A stretch of 64,000 nt of DNA from Antedon mediterranea. Its lineage: Eukaryota > Echinodermata > Crinoidea > Comatulida > Antedonidae. A program made the translations under genes and the position numbers. The stretch is from positions 22,711,070 to 22,775,069 of the forward strand of contig NC_092671.1 of NCBI RefSeq assembly GCF_964355755.1, in the 5' to 3' direction. The notes beneath the pieces are model-generated. The model saw nothing but the letters and a program-made list of their open reading frames with translations. It made no database searches and was not told the DNA's origin. Of the stretch, positions 11,502-23,879 are shown piece after piece (position 1 is the stretch's first letter; each line of letters starts with the position of its first letter).

Positions 11502-12345
11502 TCTACAACTCATTGGCTTCCATAATAAGTTAAAACAATTGGGGGTCACCGTGCATTCTGAAGAATTATTTTCATTTGAAAAATGCCTTGTTTTTTACAA
11601 TTTTTAGCACTTTTGTACAATTAATGTGCGCATTTTGTCATTTTTAACGTGCTCGTATAGCACTATTTTAAGTCGAAATGGACTCAAATTTGGTGAATGC
11701 ACCAAGGAAGATGAGTAGAATGCAGTTTGTACAAAAAAATTGTATTTTTTACGCTTTCTATGTACGCACGCGCAAAAACGTGTTTTTGTGCAGTAATTTT
11801 TTAAAACACGCAAATGGCCTAATTCATGCTCTAAGTTGATCAAAACGTAATTTTGAACTTTTAAAATTGTTAACGCGCAATTTCACGCGCATGACCCAAC
11901 GTGCACGTGCGTTTTTATTTGCATTTTAAGAATCGCGTGCGCCAAAGCGTGTTTTTGCGCAGTAATTTTTTTAAACACGCAAATGGCCTAATTCATGCTC
12001 TAAATTGATCAAAACTTAATTTTGAGCTTTTTAAAATTTTAAGGCGCGATTTCACATGCATGACCTTGAAACGCGCGAGTTTATATTTGCCAATATTTTT
12101 TAGCTTGACCTGAAGATTACGTGTAGTGAATTTCATTAATATGTGATAATTAATTATGGAGATATGATTGATAATGTGATTTCACAAAATGGCGTATAAA
12201 TGACGTCACGGATGAGTGATCACGCTGAAAAGCTTATTAGGACTAAGTTAAAGTATTTGAAAGACATTCTGAAATTTTGGTAATCACTGACATTAAACTT
12301 TTTGAGATATTTGTTAAACAAAATCTGTACAAAAAGAAATTGCGA
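11502..12345. repeat. Dispersed repeat, inverted relative to 23190-23760
   Basis: Shares, in inverse orientation, the block with CATGCTCTAAATTGATCAAAA, the hypervariable ACGCGC words and the GATGAGTGATCAC block with 23190-23760. It also contains an internal duplication: the AAACACGCAAATGGCCTAA word occurs near 11804 and 11973. No coding sequence. Confidence 0.6.
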
Positions 12346-12382
12346 AGAAACATTTTTTTTTATATATAAAAACAATTTCACA

Positions 12383-12865
12383 CTAGAATTTAATTCGTCA
12401 CTTTGACGAATTATAGGTGATCATTTTCATCATTTTAATGAAATTAACATTTTTTAAACATGCACGTACGTTAACATACGATCGTAAAAAGCTGATGTAC
12501 GCCATCCTATGACATGATGCATATACACTTATAGTGCTGAGTTGTGCCTATTATATGCCATATACATTATGTACAGTATATACTGTATATCTATATACAG
12601 TGTAGCATAGGTGAAATTACGGGACCCACATCATATTCTAATTTTTTGGTATGATGACGTTGTCAAAATAAAATTGTGGATAACAATATCGAAAGATAAT
12701 GAATTGAGCAATAAAATATAACAATTGGAAGAAAAATTGCACGTAGAAGCGCGGTGCGCGCTCTTTAAAATTTGTATAACTTTGACAAAAAAAATGAAAA
12801 AACTACTTTTTAATTTCAACTGGCCATATGATAACGTTATAACATCCGATAGGCATAATTTTTAA
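12383..12865 (-). repeat. Non-autonomous Helitron-like repeat (minus), second copy
   Basis: CTAG at 12383-12386 and stem-loop 12392-12412 as in the 9093 copy; very similar over ~480 bp. The two copies lie in the same orientation inside the giant inverted-repeat element. Confidence 0.6.
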
Positions 12866-13139
12866 AATGATATAAATTAAACTTTTGCAAAGTTTCAAGT
12901 TGAAATGTTATTTGGTTGTCGAGCTATGTTAAATACGACAAAATCGTTAAATGGCGCGTAAGTCACGTTGCGCAATTGTAAACGTCATGAAAAGCTTCGC
13001 TTGACGACGTTACGTAAATGTCAATATGTTAAGATAGTTACCGAAATGTTATGTTTGCGAGTTTTAGAGAAAAGCGTTACACAAAAATCATACAGAAAGA
13101 AAGAAGAAGAAGAAAAAGTTGATGATGATGATGATGATT

Positions 13140-13242
13140 TTGTACAATCACAAGAGGTTATCCTGCAACTTCGTTGCGGATAACCAAAAATAAAGATTTC
13201 ATACAATAACAATAGGTGATCATTTTATTCTAAATGATCACC
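13140..13242. repeat. Two stem-loops at inner edge of right arm
   Basis: GGTTATCC...GGATAACC forms a perfect hairpin at about 13155-13183. AGGTGATCAT...ATGATCACCT forms another at about 13213-13243. A related stem-loop is at 19612-19643. These look like transposon termini, but the rest of the element is not resolved. Confidence 0.45.
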
Positions 13243-15127
13243 TAATAATGTATACCTTCCAAAAAGTCATGCATTTTGTTATTTCGTACCCCATAACAAT
13301 ATTAAACGATGAATTTTTTTCTATAGGTTTAATAAGTTAAAAACCACATAAATCTACTGGTAATAACATTTTGATAATTTTTTAATATATAGCAATTAAA
13401 CAGTTTATATACTACTTATTGGTTCCTAGAAATGCAAAATATGTTGACTAAATTCAAAGTTATTAGCAAAAATTTTACCCCTTACCCCATAATTTTTAAT
13501 AATTACAAATTACTATTACGGTCACAATTCCTAATATTATTACACATGTTTATTTGTTTTTAATCTTTAACTTCAATTTCTTGTCCATTGTCTTTATAGG
13601 TTTAAAAAAAAAGTTAGATTTGGTGTATTTTTGCGTTAAATATTGAAACTTTATTAATGTTACATTTGGACGAAATTGCATTTCTTTAAATGTTCAATGA
13701 CCATTTGACCTACAATGATGTCAATATATGTTACGTTTTATTTTTTCACAATGAATATAACAATTAGGCAACCTACGCAGTACATATTAATACAAAGAAT
13801 ATGCAAATGTGATCACTAAATAAAAAGTTATTAGGAAAAATGTAACCCCTTACCCTATAATTGTTAATAATACATTACTATTAACAGACAGAATGTCCTC
13901 ATAAATTCACAGAATATTTGTTTGTTAAATTCAATTTTCTTATTTATTGTGTCTATAGGTTTAAGAAAACATTAGTTTGCATAAGATATCTTGTATTTTT
14001 GTGTTTAAAATTGAAATGTATAAGCTAATTTAGAAGAAATTGCATTTTTGATTAAAGGTCATTGACCTTTGACCTCTAAAAGACATCAATAGATGTTCGA
14101 TTCATTTTTTAAAAGCATATTACAATAAAGAAATCCATACACTACATACTGATAACAAGAAAATGTAAATCTGTTCACTAATTCTTAAGTTATTTGCAAA
14201 AACGTTACCCCTACCCCATTATTGTCAAAGATTGACGAAAACATTTCTATACAATGCACAGCATATTCAACTTCAATTTTCTTATTTATTGTGTCTATAG
14301 GTTTAAGAAAACATTAGTTTGCATAAGATATCTTGTATTTTTGTGTTTAAAATTGAAATTTATAAGCTAATTTAGAAGAAATTGCATTTTTTATTAAAGG
14401 TCAGTGACCTTTTGACCTCTAAAGATGTCAATAAATGCGGGATTCCATTTTAAAAAGTATATTACAATTAGGCAATCTATACACTACATACTGATAGCAA
14501 GAAAATGCAAATCTGTTAACTAAATTGTAAGTTATTCGCAAAAATGTTACCCCCTACCCCATAATAATTGTAAACGATTACATATTACTAAAAACAACAA
14601 ATTTCTTCATATTACACAGCATATTCATATTTTGTTAATCTTTAACTTCAATTTTCTTGTTTATTGGGTCTATATGTTCATGAAAACATCAGTTTGCATA
14701 ACATCTATTGTATTTTTTTGGTTAAAAACTGAAAGTTATAAGTTAATATTAGACAAAAAATCATTTTTTACTAAAGTTCAATGACCTTCTGACCTCTAAT
14801 GGCGTCAATAATTGTTGGATTTACTTAGAAAAATATATTACACTTAAGCAGTCTATACACTACATATTGATACCAAGAAAATGCAAATCTGTTCATTAAA
14901 TCCCGAGTTATTAGCAAAAGTGTTACCCCCCTACCCCAAAATGTTGTGTTGCATATTTTCCGTAGGCAGTGTTATATAATCCTAAAAAATGACTATTAAG
15001 CTGTACAATTGGCATTGCTATCATGGATTTCTGAAAAGTAGACATATTAAGCTTTCCAAAAATGTATGGTAGCATTTGCCACCAATTTGATACTGCTTTC
15101 GCAAAAAACTGGACCTGGCCCATGGAC
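13243..15127 (-). repeat. Right arm of giant inverted repeat
   Basis: Reverse complement of 5454-7390, with the ACCCCNTACCCCATAA word near 13465, 13842, 14200, 14545 and 14917. Divergence between arms is visible (small indels, substitutions), so the arms are not being kept identical by recent conversion. Confidence 0.8.
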
Positions 15128-15182
15128 TAAGAAGTTGAAATCGTTGACCGATAAAATATATATATACACAATACGAACAATA

Positions 15183-15293
15183 TTAGCTGGAAATAAATTC
15201 TTTAAGTTCACGTTTAAAGGAAATAATATTTTCAGATTGTCGAATGATTTTAGGAATCATATTAAAATACATAGGCGCTTTATAATGAAACAT
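15183..15293 (-). pseudogene. LINE ORF C-terminus, right part of interrupted copy
   Basis: Minus-strand frame of 36 codons ending in TAA at 15183. The peptide (FHYKAPMYFNMIPKIIR, then FKRELKEFI) is like the C-terminal end of LINE ORF2 proteins. Its 3'UTR runs into the inverted-repeat element at 15129 and appears to resume at 5451. The upstream coding part is frame-broken. Confidence 0.55.
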
Positions 15294-15440
15294 TGTTTAA
15301 AAATCGCTAATGAAGGTCGAGGAACAATATAATTACAAATTAGAGATGGATCTGGTAGTTGGTCGACCTCTGGTGAAAATTCTATCATTCAATCCTGATT
15401 TAACAAAAATAGTAACGTTTTATAATAATTAATTAATTAA

Positions 15441-15960
15441 CTAGATTGGAACTCGTCACTATGGACGAGTTAGGTTATCCTCCGCGCAAATGCCATGTGC
15501 ATGTCATATGTTAGAATATTGCGATTAAGCAATTGTGACCTGAAGAAAATAAAATTTCATTTTAATGTTAGTGTGCTTTTTATTTTGTGTCTAAATATAT
15601 AGTTTACACTATTTACTGTATACATACTACATACAGTAAAGCATAGGTGAAAATAACGGGAATCGCCTTTTATTCCAATTTTTAACATGATGAAGTCATC
15701 AAAATGAGACACGTATTGAGTGTTGAAGAAATTTGAATATGTAGAATATAGATGTGCGCTTGTTTTATGTAATGAACTATGACGCAAAAGATGAAAATAC
15801 AACTTGACATATTATGATGAAGTCACAACATTCGAGGAGCAAAATTTGTACATGAATTTGCATCTACAATTCAACAGCTTCCAGAAAACGTTTTAATCAT
15901 GAGTATCACTTTTCATTCTGAGGGGCTACAATATATTGAAATTAACTTTAATGATGAAAA
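15441..15960 (-). repeat. Non-autonomous Helitron-like repeat (minus), diverged
   Basis: CTAG at 15441-15444 with stem-loop AACTCGTC / GACGAGTT just inside (15450-15471). The GCATAGGTGAAAATAACGGG word and the AT-rich body match the other copies and the terminus-less relative at 25085-25600. Confidence 0.55.
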
Positions 15961-16556
15961 TAAGGGGCCCAAGTAATCAAGCACAAATGTGCGATACTCG
16001 GGGTACAGCAAAAGAAACTGTAATGACGTCATAAGACGGGATATAGTGTCACATACACATCAATAACCTTGCTACAAAATGTTGCCTGTATAAAGAGTGA
16101 TACCACCCTCTATATTTTAGAGCACATGTATTGATATCTTGAATAAAGAGAGTTGTTAATATCAAGGTTAATCATTGTCGTATGAAGTCTTTAATCATAA
16201 AAAAACAATACATAAAACATGGTGACAGAAGTAGGATTATCGTGATACAAAGAATTTGGACATTTTTGTGTACGCCTAACGCTCTACGTAGATCTAGCGT
16301 TGATCGTCCAGCCCAACCAGTAATAGCTCAAGCAGTTTTGTGATTGATTTATTGACGCGGTATAGGCCTAAGACGTATTATCAGTTACGCTGTGTAGTGT
16401 GGAAGCAGTGCCTTTGTTGTAATGAGTGTAGTAATATACTAATACTGTACTATTAAGTAAGTTTATAGTATACATTGTTAAATTCAGTTTCAATCTAGAT
16501 TAAGATCAGTGTGTTATACCTATTTATAAACGTCTAAATGTATAAATGTTTGCCGG

Positions 16557-17024
16557 ATGGCAATTAACCCCATGCAGGTCATGGTATTAAGAATTTTAGG
16601 TTTCCTCTCCCTCCAAATATATCTTCCAAAAGGAAATATGAAAACCAAATGGCAAATTTATAAGCAGTTGTGGACATCATACGAGTTACTAACAGGTTTA
16701 AAAAATCAGGCAATGCAATATCGTGTTGCTACGTTTATCACATGCATTGGTCAAAATGCCCTAGAAGTTCACACAGGTTTACCTTTTTAAAACTGAAGAA
16801 GATAAAAGCAATTTAGATACCATATTAGATTTATGGGAAGAGTATTTTTGTGGGCAAACACTAATGTTATATTTGAAAGATTTTGCATTAACAAGTGTAA
16901 TCAAACTACGTTTGATCAATATTTGGTCAAGTTACGTAAATTAGCCTCTATTTGTGAATATGGCAATATGGGCAGTGACTTGATTAGAGACAGACCGTCT
17001 GTGGTATTCTGGATGATGATATAA
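16557..17024 (+). pseudogene. Gag fragments of decayed Gypsy element
   Basis: Two overlapping frames give a capsid-like sequence (WQIYKQLWTSYELLTGL, then ATFITCIGQNALEV, then FDQYLVKLRKLASICEYG). This pattern, a Trp-rich start and an IG..AL motif, is that of the Gag capsid of metazoan Gypsy elements. A frameshift lies near 16790. No zinc knuckle is found, so the gag 3' part and protease are deleted. Confidence 0.55.
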
Positions 17025-17039
17025 AAAAAGAATTATTAA

Positions 17040-17948
17040 ATGAAAGTAAAGTTGCACTTGAAAATTGTATATCAATTGTTAAAAGCTTTGAGGCAACAGC
17101 ACATCGAGCCAAATCGATGTCTTTGCTGTGTAGAAAAGAAAAATGGTAAATTGCGCCTATGCATTGATCCTCGGTCTCTTAACTGCGCACTAAAACGCAG
17201 TCACTATCCTCTCCCTGTTATAGAGGAAATACTACCTGAATTGGATGGAGTAAAGGTGTTTTCTAAGGCTGATTGAATGAAGGGTTTCTCCAATGTAAAC
17301 TAGAAAAGGAGTCCACAAAACTGACTACATTTCAATATTCTTGGGGTCATTGGAAATATTTGAGAATGCCTCAGGGCATACAGTAGGCCCCGCTCCTGAA
17401 CTTTTCCAGCAAAAACTAAATCAGTCATTGGATGGTCTCAAAGGCGAACACATTGTCGTACAATATTACGTTAAACAAAGATAAGTTTAAATACAAGTTA
17501 GAATCGCTGCATTTCATCGAACATGTCTTAACTGCAAATGGTCTCCAATCAGATCCAAAGAAAGTAAACGCCGTGATTAATATGCCAACACCTGATTCGC
17601 CAACCGCAGTGCAGAGACTGAATGGTATGATTAAATACCTTGCTAAGTTTATTCCTAGTCTATCGCATTTGAACGAACCATTACGCAGGCTAAATCACAA
17701 AAATCAACCTTGGGACTGGTCACCAGACCGCCAAAAAGCCTTTGACAATATTAAACAAGCTCTATCGCAGGCTCCAGTTCTCAAGTATTTTGATACTAAA
17801 TGTCCAACTGAAGGACAAGGTGATGCAACAGAAGCCCGTCTTGGATTTGCACTCCTTTAAGAAGGCCTCTCTGTTATGTACGCCAGTAGAGCTTTGACGA
17901 GCGCTGAACGTAACTACTCTCAAAATGAGAAAGAACTTTTAGCAGAGG
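17040..17948 (+). pseudogene. Reverse transcriptase / RNase H fragments of decayed Gypsy element
   Basis: The frame at 17070-17276 has RT motifs KKNGKLRLCIDPRSLN and YPLPVIEEILPEL...VFSKAD. The following piece (to ~17430) is shifted and lacks the catalytic YxDD segment. 17440-17860 has the RT thumb and connection (GLQSDPKKVNAVINMP, then WDWSPDRQKAFDNIKQAL). A TAA at 17858 and a shift precede the RNase H piece (MYASRALTSAERNYSQNEKE) to 17948. Inactive. Confidence 0.75.
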
Positions 17949-17950
17949 TT

Positions 17951-19410
17951 TACTTACTTACTTGTTTACTTGTTTCCGGAGCTCAGCAATGCTGGGTCCG
18001 GAGTCGAGGCTAGGCTATGCCTATAAGCCCCTCTTGATAATTATATCAACTCTTGAATATGGCGCAAATTTAAGAGGGTGGTTGGACCATGCCCGTTCAA
18101 GACCGGACTTAAATTGATTGGTTGATCTTGAAGCTACTACATCCTCCGATAACGAATTCCATAATATAATAGCTTTTCGACCAAATGAGTCCCTCATCCA
18201 ATTTGTGCGTGAGAACTTAAATTTTAATTTAAAAGAATGACCACGTGTTCTAACATCTTCATCACGCTCAAAAAAAGAATCAGCAGAAATACTATCCACT
18301 CCATGTAAAATTTTAAAAATCTGTATCAAATGAGCTCTTTGCCTTCTGTATGCGAGAGTAGGTAGGTTGAGAATTTTCAGCCTTTCTGAATAAGGTAAAT
18401 GACGAATGGAAAAAATAAGCTTGGTGGCACGTTCTTGGACTTTTTCCAATAGGTCTTCCTCCTTACAATGTAGCGAGTTAAAAACAACGTTGCAGTATTC
18501 CAAGGTCGGACGAATAATAGCTTTATATAAACGAAGAAACCCATCCATATTTAAAAACTTGAAAGCTCGATATACCATGCCCAACTTCCGATTTGCTCTC
18601 ATTGCTACATCTGCCACATGTACATTAAAAACAAGTTTAGAGTCAATAGTAACACCGAGGTCTTTTTCATGATCAACTTCATTCAATAAGAAACCACGCA
18701 TGGCATACAGATGTTTGTTGTTTTTCTTCCCAAAGTGCATTACTTTGCACTTACCCTCGTTAAAAGGTAATTGCCATTTGTCAGACCAGTCACATGCTTT
18801 CTCTAAATCTTCTTGTAGGACTTGAGCATCATTCACAGTGTTAACTACTCTATACAATTTAGTATCATCTGCAAACATGCGTACAGAGGAAGAAATAACA
18901 GAAGGTAAATCATTTATAAACATAATGAAAAGAACAGGTCCAACGACGCTTCCTTGCGGGATACCACTACGAACATCAGCCCAATCTGAAACACATCCAT
19001 TGACACTAACCCGTTGTTGTCTATCGTTAAGAAATTCTTGAAACCAGTTTAGAAGTTTACCTCTAATACCCAATGCACTCATTTTCAGAAGGAGTCTATG
19101 ATGAGGCACACTATCGAAAGCCTTCTTGTAGTCAAGGTAGATACAATCAAAACAATCCTGATTATCAAAATAAGAAAACCAGTTTTCAAGAACATCAAGT
19201 AATTGTAAAGCACAGGAACGACCTTGCCGGAAACCAAATTGCTCATAACAAATAAGTGAGTGAACTTCCTGATAATTCTCTCCATAATTTTACCAACTAC
19301 CGAAGTTAAACTCACAGGTCTATAGTTGCTTGGGTCAGACTTCACTCCTTTTTTAAAAATCGGTACCACTGTAGCCCGTTTCCAACTATTAGAAAACCTT
19401 GAAATACCGG
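17951..19410 (-). mobile_element. 5'-truncated CR1/Jockey-type LINE inserted into Gypsy RNase H region
   Basis: The 3' end has a short tandem tail (AAGTA units, complement at 17951-17975), typical of CR1-like elements rather than poly(A). The 5' end is truncated within the RT domain near 19400-19415. The insertion falls between the codons for the Gypsy RNase H LLAEV motif and unrelated downstream DNA. Confidence 0.75.
18021..19370 (-). pseudogene. LINE reverse transcriptase, C-terminal two thirds
   Basis: Starts in the RT fingers (WKRATVVPIFKKG, then NYRPVSLTSVVGK), with a one-base frameshift near 19270. The 362-codon frame 18021-19109 contains GIPQGSVVGPVLFIMFIND and the catalytic FADDTKLY. 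It is followed by the CR1-like thumb (LGVTIDSKL, RLKILNLPTLAYRRQRAHL) and the C-terminal FGRKAIILWNSLS motif. The upstream endonuclease is missing through 5' truncation. Function was target-primed reverse transcription; this copy cannot be active. Confidence 0.8.
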
Positions 19411-19414
19411 AATA

Positions 19415-19612
19415 GTGTCCGGCGGAGTTTTGTTTTTTACCAACCCCAAACTAGTTCTAGAAATACCGGGATGGTGGCGGCGGGGATAGTTTCACTATGT
19501 AGTTTAAGTTCTATTTATTTGTTGTTAGCCGAAACCATTCAAATTCATTTCAATATAATGTTTTTTATATGTTTACAAATGACAATAAATTAACTTGACT
19601 TGACTGTAATTA
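19415..19612 (+). repeat. LINE/SINE 3' tail with TTGAC repeat
   Basis: Ends ATGACAATAAATTAACTTGACTTGACT. An AATAAA-like word before a short TTGAC-type tail is common at 3' ends of L2/CR1-like elements and their SINEs. Two related AAATACCGG words (19402, 19460) suggest an internal duplication. Confidence 0.35.
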
Positions 19613-20124
19613 GGTGATCATTTGGAATAAAATGATCCCCTATTGTTATTGTATGAAATCTTTATTATTCTTCTTCTTTATTTACCACCGCCAATCGATC
19701 GGGTGTGTTTGTTACTTGAAAAAATAAAATTTTGCCAAGTATAGTATTTACTTTGTTTGTATGTATGTTTGTTTGTATGTATGTTTGTTTGTTTGTATGT
19801 ATGTATGTTTGTTTGTTACCACGATAGCGCCTACAGTTTTCAAGTTATCGTTCAAACACTCCTCTACCATTATTCTGGTTAATCTTGAGTTTAGAAAGGT
19901 CATTATTGCAATGCCGGGATTATTCAAAATTATTTAAACAAATTATTAACCCCATCAGGATTTGAACCATGTAAGGCTAATACATAAAGCAAAAAAATGT
20001 ATCTTTCAACATGCTCCCAATCAGTGGATATATTTTGCCAAGTACTCAGTTTTTGAGTGCTTTCATCTGTTTGTTTGTTAGCAGGATTACTCAAAAAGTA
20101 ATAGTAATAGATAGTGTAATATAG
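19612..20124. repeat. Stem-loop, then GTTT/GTAT microsatellite
   Basis: AGGTGATCAT and ATGATCCCCT flank a short loop at 19612-19643, like the stem-loop at 13213. A TGTTTGTATGTA-type microsatellite runs from ~19755 to 19818. TTTTGCCAAGTA occurs twice (19731 and 20033). No gene seen. Confidence 0.5.
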
Positions 20125-22650
20125 TGTTATGAGGTTTCTGACTTGTAATGAAGACTCTTACTCGCTTGACTGTAGTAACACATATATTGTTTATTCAATA
20201 ATACATTATATACTCAATACAATACAATATAGAAACAGGAACAGAGGATACAGTGATGCTGTCGGTGAGGTGTGAGGTGTGTAGATCTGCTTCTGGAGAA
20301 GTGGCTGTGAGGTGTGTGTGGGCTCTTCTGAAACTTGGAGGTATATTGGCTTTGGTTCATTAGCATACTGATTGGTCCTAAGTTTATCCAAGGGTGTTTA
20401 AGTGGGAGTGATTGATCTTATCTGGGGAGGTTACAATGATGAATTGGCCCTGTCGAATCTCTGCTTAAAACTGTCAATATCTAATTGTTTTAAGATGGGA
20501 ACGGTTAGAGAGGTCAAATAACCTGTTTACTTTTGGGATTTAATTATGAACTAAATAGACATTAAACATCTGGATAATTTCTCCACTGGTCTTTCTGGGG
20601 AAAGTTCGTGAACTTAGTTGAATTCTAATACAAAGGTTGATTTCTTAATTATAAATGTATATCATTACATTACATCCCTATGTTTCCCTTTTTTTTCTAA
20701 TCTATTTAAAATATAAAAATGGTTATAATAGTGGCATGCAAAATTAAAGTTATATAAAAGAAAAAAACATTATTATACACATAAGCAAAATTGAGTTAGC
20801 CAAAACCATTGACTCTGAAGTGTAACCTTATCACTTTCACTCTCTCTCTTCTCTCTCTTAAAAAAAATTAAAATTAAAAAGTGAATTTTGTATAAAATTC
20901 AAAAATTCTTAAACATAATTTTGGAAAAAAAGAATGTATAAAAAACGAAAGTGTTGTTCAAGATCGACGTAATTGTGGGCCCATTGCTTTGGAGGCATGC
21001 TACACTCGGATTACCGCAATAAAGACATCACAACGGTGGAGTTTCCCTAAAGAACATCGGTCAGGAAGGCAGCAACTCTTGTTAATTATGCAATCTAATC
21101 TATAATAACGGGATTCGCGTAAAACAAACAAAAATTGGTTAAAAATAAAAATACAAAACTTAAAAATAGTATGTTACATTGAACATACATCAAATCGTGC
21201 GACAACTTATCGCATTCTATTGGCCTTCGAACAAAATCAATCAAATTAAAACATAAAACTCAAGAAAACTGTGGCTGATTAGCCTAAAATCAATAATTTA
21301 CTCAAAATATCAACTTATCCACAATATATCGTTATCATCACAACTTTATCGATTTAAGCATTTTTATTCACAGGTAATTACGATTTTAATTGGTCGACAA
21401 ATTCGGCTTTTGTACTCAATGTTAAAAAAAATCTCCTGTTTTTGTATATCAATTAATTAATGCTTGAGATTAACGAATCAAAGGTTAAACAAAATATTTG
21501 TTACAAAATGATTGTCGTTCTTTTCAATATCGCAATATATAGATCATCAAAATTCAAAATTAATCATTATCAAAAAACTCAATACAAAATCAATACTTAA
21601 ACATAAATTCAATTCTCTTTTAACTGAAATCACATCATTACTAAACAAATCTCATCAAATACGTAGACTATGCTATCATTAATTTAGCAAATGTCGTAAT
21701 TATAAAAAAAATTCTTGCAAAAAAAAGAAATTAAATCAGTAACTTGTTGCATTATAGAAACGTTTTATGAATCGTTTTGCCGATCCACTAATCGGTATCT
21801 GTTTATCATTAATAATCTCTTTAATCAATTTCGTTATATCTGTCGATATTCCACCAAAATTTGCAATCATTAGATTCGTGTTTTGTTTTATCAGTGTTGC
21901 GTTTGGCTGAAGTCGGTTTAGAATACGAAACTAAAACTTGGAAATGTCCTGCTTTAAATCTACCTCGGTTTAATGTCATATTAGAATCATTAGGTGCTGT
22001 CATAATTAGATTAGTCTGTTCCTTAATTTGTTCTTCTTTCATTTGCAATGGGGCTGCTAATCCCATGTTATTCTCTACACAGTCAATGTAAGGTTGCAAG
22101 TTAAGGGGTTCTACTTTAGTTGGATGTGTAAAGGTATTAGACTGCAATTGGGCTGGTGTCCTATCATGTTCGTCGACAAATTAAACATTGTTTTCGTCAT
22201 TTACTACGTTAACAGTGTTCTGAATTTTTCATTATTATTGGTGGGTTTATTCAACAATTATTTTAACAATTTAAAAAACAATTTTAGTGTATACCATGAA
22301 CTTTCACACAGGGTTACAATTCAAAAATCAAAACGGTTCTGACTTACCCCAAGTGCTTCGGATCCAATTAAAAATGAATTAAAGGAAATGCTAATTAAAA
22401 GTGTTCAACAATGTCCAAATGTTCAAACAACGAATTAAAGAAACGCTAAAAGTGTTAATCAATGTTCAAATGGTCAAAATAAAAAAGTAAATGTTCAAAA
22501 AATGTTCTAAAAAAAACACTGGCGTGAAGTTGTAACATTAAACATCTGGATAATTTCTCCACTGGTCTTTCTGGGGCAAGTTCGTGAACTTAGTTTAATT
22601 CTAATACAAAGGTTGATTTCTTAATTATAAATGTATATCATTACATTACA
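20125..22650 (-). mobile_element. Deleted LTR retrotransposon (minus) with ATAG target duplication
   Basis: A ~550-bp LTR at 20125-20674 and a matching 116-bp piece at 22535-22650 are direct repeats. Read minus, the LTR starts TGTAATGTAATG and ends CCTCATAACA. ATAG flanks both outer edges (20121-20124 and 22651-22654). Minus-strand purine-rich sequence (AAAAAAAAGGGAAAC) sits next to the 20674 LTR as a polypurine tract would. The 5' LTR (right side) has lost its 3' part and the primer-binding region. Confidence 0.65.
21821..22147 (-). pseudogene. Unidentified open frame inside deleted LTR element
   Basis: A 108-codon minus-strand frame, polar and rich in Asn, Lys and Thr, with no recognisable Gag, protease, RT or integrase motif. 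It is in the sense orientation of the element and may be a leftover of its coding region. Low certainty. Confidence 0.25.
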
Positions 22651-22654
22651 ATAG

Positions 22655-23189
22655 ATATGTGGTCAAGGACCATTCCATTCAATTTTGGGACCACGGACCC
22701 AATTATGGACCACTTTTTAATATACTTTTCAGACCTGCTAGTGTTAAAAAATAGGACAGAAATTTCAAAAGCCGGTGAGCAGTCTTAAAGTAACAAGTAA
22801 ACTAAAATTGTATTTTATCGAGAAGTACTTGTCTAAAACATTTAAAATCATTTTTGTACAAGAGGTAAGAGTTATATTTTGTGATTTGTAATTTTAAAAC
22901 ATAATTAGATTCAATTTACAAGTTTTTTTATGCGAGTTGTTTCAAAACCCTATTTCTTTTCAAATTCACTCGTTTGATTTTTCGCGTTTCTGTTCTATTG
23001 TTAGTGGACTGAAGCTATTGTTAGTTGAAAGGCGGGTTACATTTTACACCGAACTTGAATACACATGCTAATAGTGCAATTAGCTTAATTAACACGCAGC
23101 AGTAAGACACGCACTTTCCAGTGACTAAATCTGATGTAGAAGAATTTTACAGGCGGAGGTATGCACTCTCGGAGTGGTTTTCTAGTTTC
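22655..23189. other. Intergenic, no gene seen
   Basis: AT-rich sequence with a GGACCA-type short repeat (22660-22715). No open frame, RNA gene or clear repeat boundary recognised. Confidence 0.4.
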
Positions 23190-23760
23190 TTTCTGTACAG
23201 ATTTTGTGTAACAAATATCTAAAAAAGTTTAATGTCAATGATTACCAAAATGTCTTAATGTCTTTCAAATACTTTAACTTAGTTCTAATAAGCTCTTCAG
23301 AGTGATCACTCATCCATGACATCATTTAGTCAAGGTAAAAAATATTAGCAAATAAAAACTGAGGTGTACACAAGGTAATGCGCGTGAAATCGCGTGTTAA
23401 AAATTTAAAAAGCTCAAAAATTACATTTTGATCAATTTAGAGCATGAATTAGGCCATTTGCATGTTTTAAAAGATTACTGTGCAAAAACACGTTTTTGCG
23501 CACGCGATTCTTAAAAAGCCAAAAAAAAATTTGATGTATATATCACATTCTACTCACAATCCTTAGTACATTCACTGATTTTGAGTCCATTCCGACTAAA
23601 AATAACGCTATATGAGCACCTCAAAAAAGAAACTCTTCATAACTCTTCAGAATGCAAGATGACCCCTAATTTTTTTGACTTATTCGGGAAGCCAACAAAA
23701 TGTTGTGACGTCATCAAATGAACACTTGAATTTAATAAATATTCATCGACCAAAGTAAAA
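23190..23760. repeat. Dispersed repeat, inverted copy of 11502-12345
   Basis: Matches the inverse of 11502-12345, including the TTAGAGCATGAATTAGGCCA word and the GAGTGATCACTCATC block. No coding capacity. Confidence 0.6.
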
Positions 23761-23879
23761 ATAATCTAGATCGTAACATCATTTTATCGCGACCAAAATA
23801 AACGCGACCTATTTTGAACGCGACTGATATCATCGTAAATGTTGGAGTGACTCCGGCATGGTTTCCACTTCTTCAGATG

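Larger units (their letters stand above)
5452..15129. mobile_element. Giant inverted-repeat (foldback) element, 9.7 kb, TA target duplication
   Basis: Bounded by inverted termini beginning GTCCATGGGCCAG (5454 and, inverted, 15127) and flanked on both sides by TA. The arms (5454-7390 and 13243-15127) match over ~1.9 kb. LINE sequence in one orientation lies on both sides, which supports insertion into a LINE. No transposase frame is recognisable, so the element is non-autonomous or degraded. TA duplication suggests a Tc1/mariner-like mechanism, but this is inference. The centre (7390-13243) holds a SINE, an inverted gene-like pair, two Helitron-like copies and a TTA-flanked element. Confidence 0.6.
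16049..17948 (+). mobile_element. Decayed Gypsy-type LTR retrotransposon, 5' part
   Basis: A putative 5' LTR ends ...CATAAAACA at 16219. It contains a TATA-like TGTATAAAGAG at ~16090 and AATAAA at ~16142. A primer-binding-like TGGTGACAGAAGTAGG follows at 16220. Frame-broken gag and pol pieces follow to 17948, where a minus-strand LINE interrupts the RNase H region. The LTR left edge (possibly TG at ~16049) is uncertain and no 3' LTR is seen. Confidence 0.6.

Noticed and set aside
13091-13140. Acidic Asp/Glu-rich peptide frame
   Set aside because: Explained by GAA and GAT microsatellite runs between transposon stem-loops.
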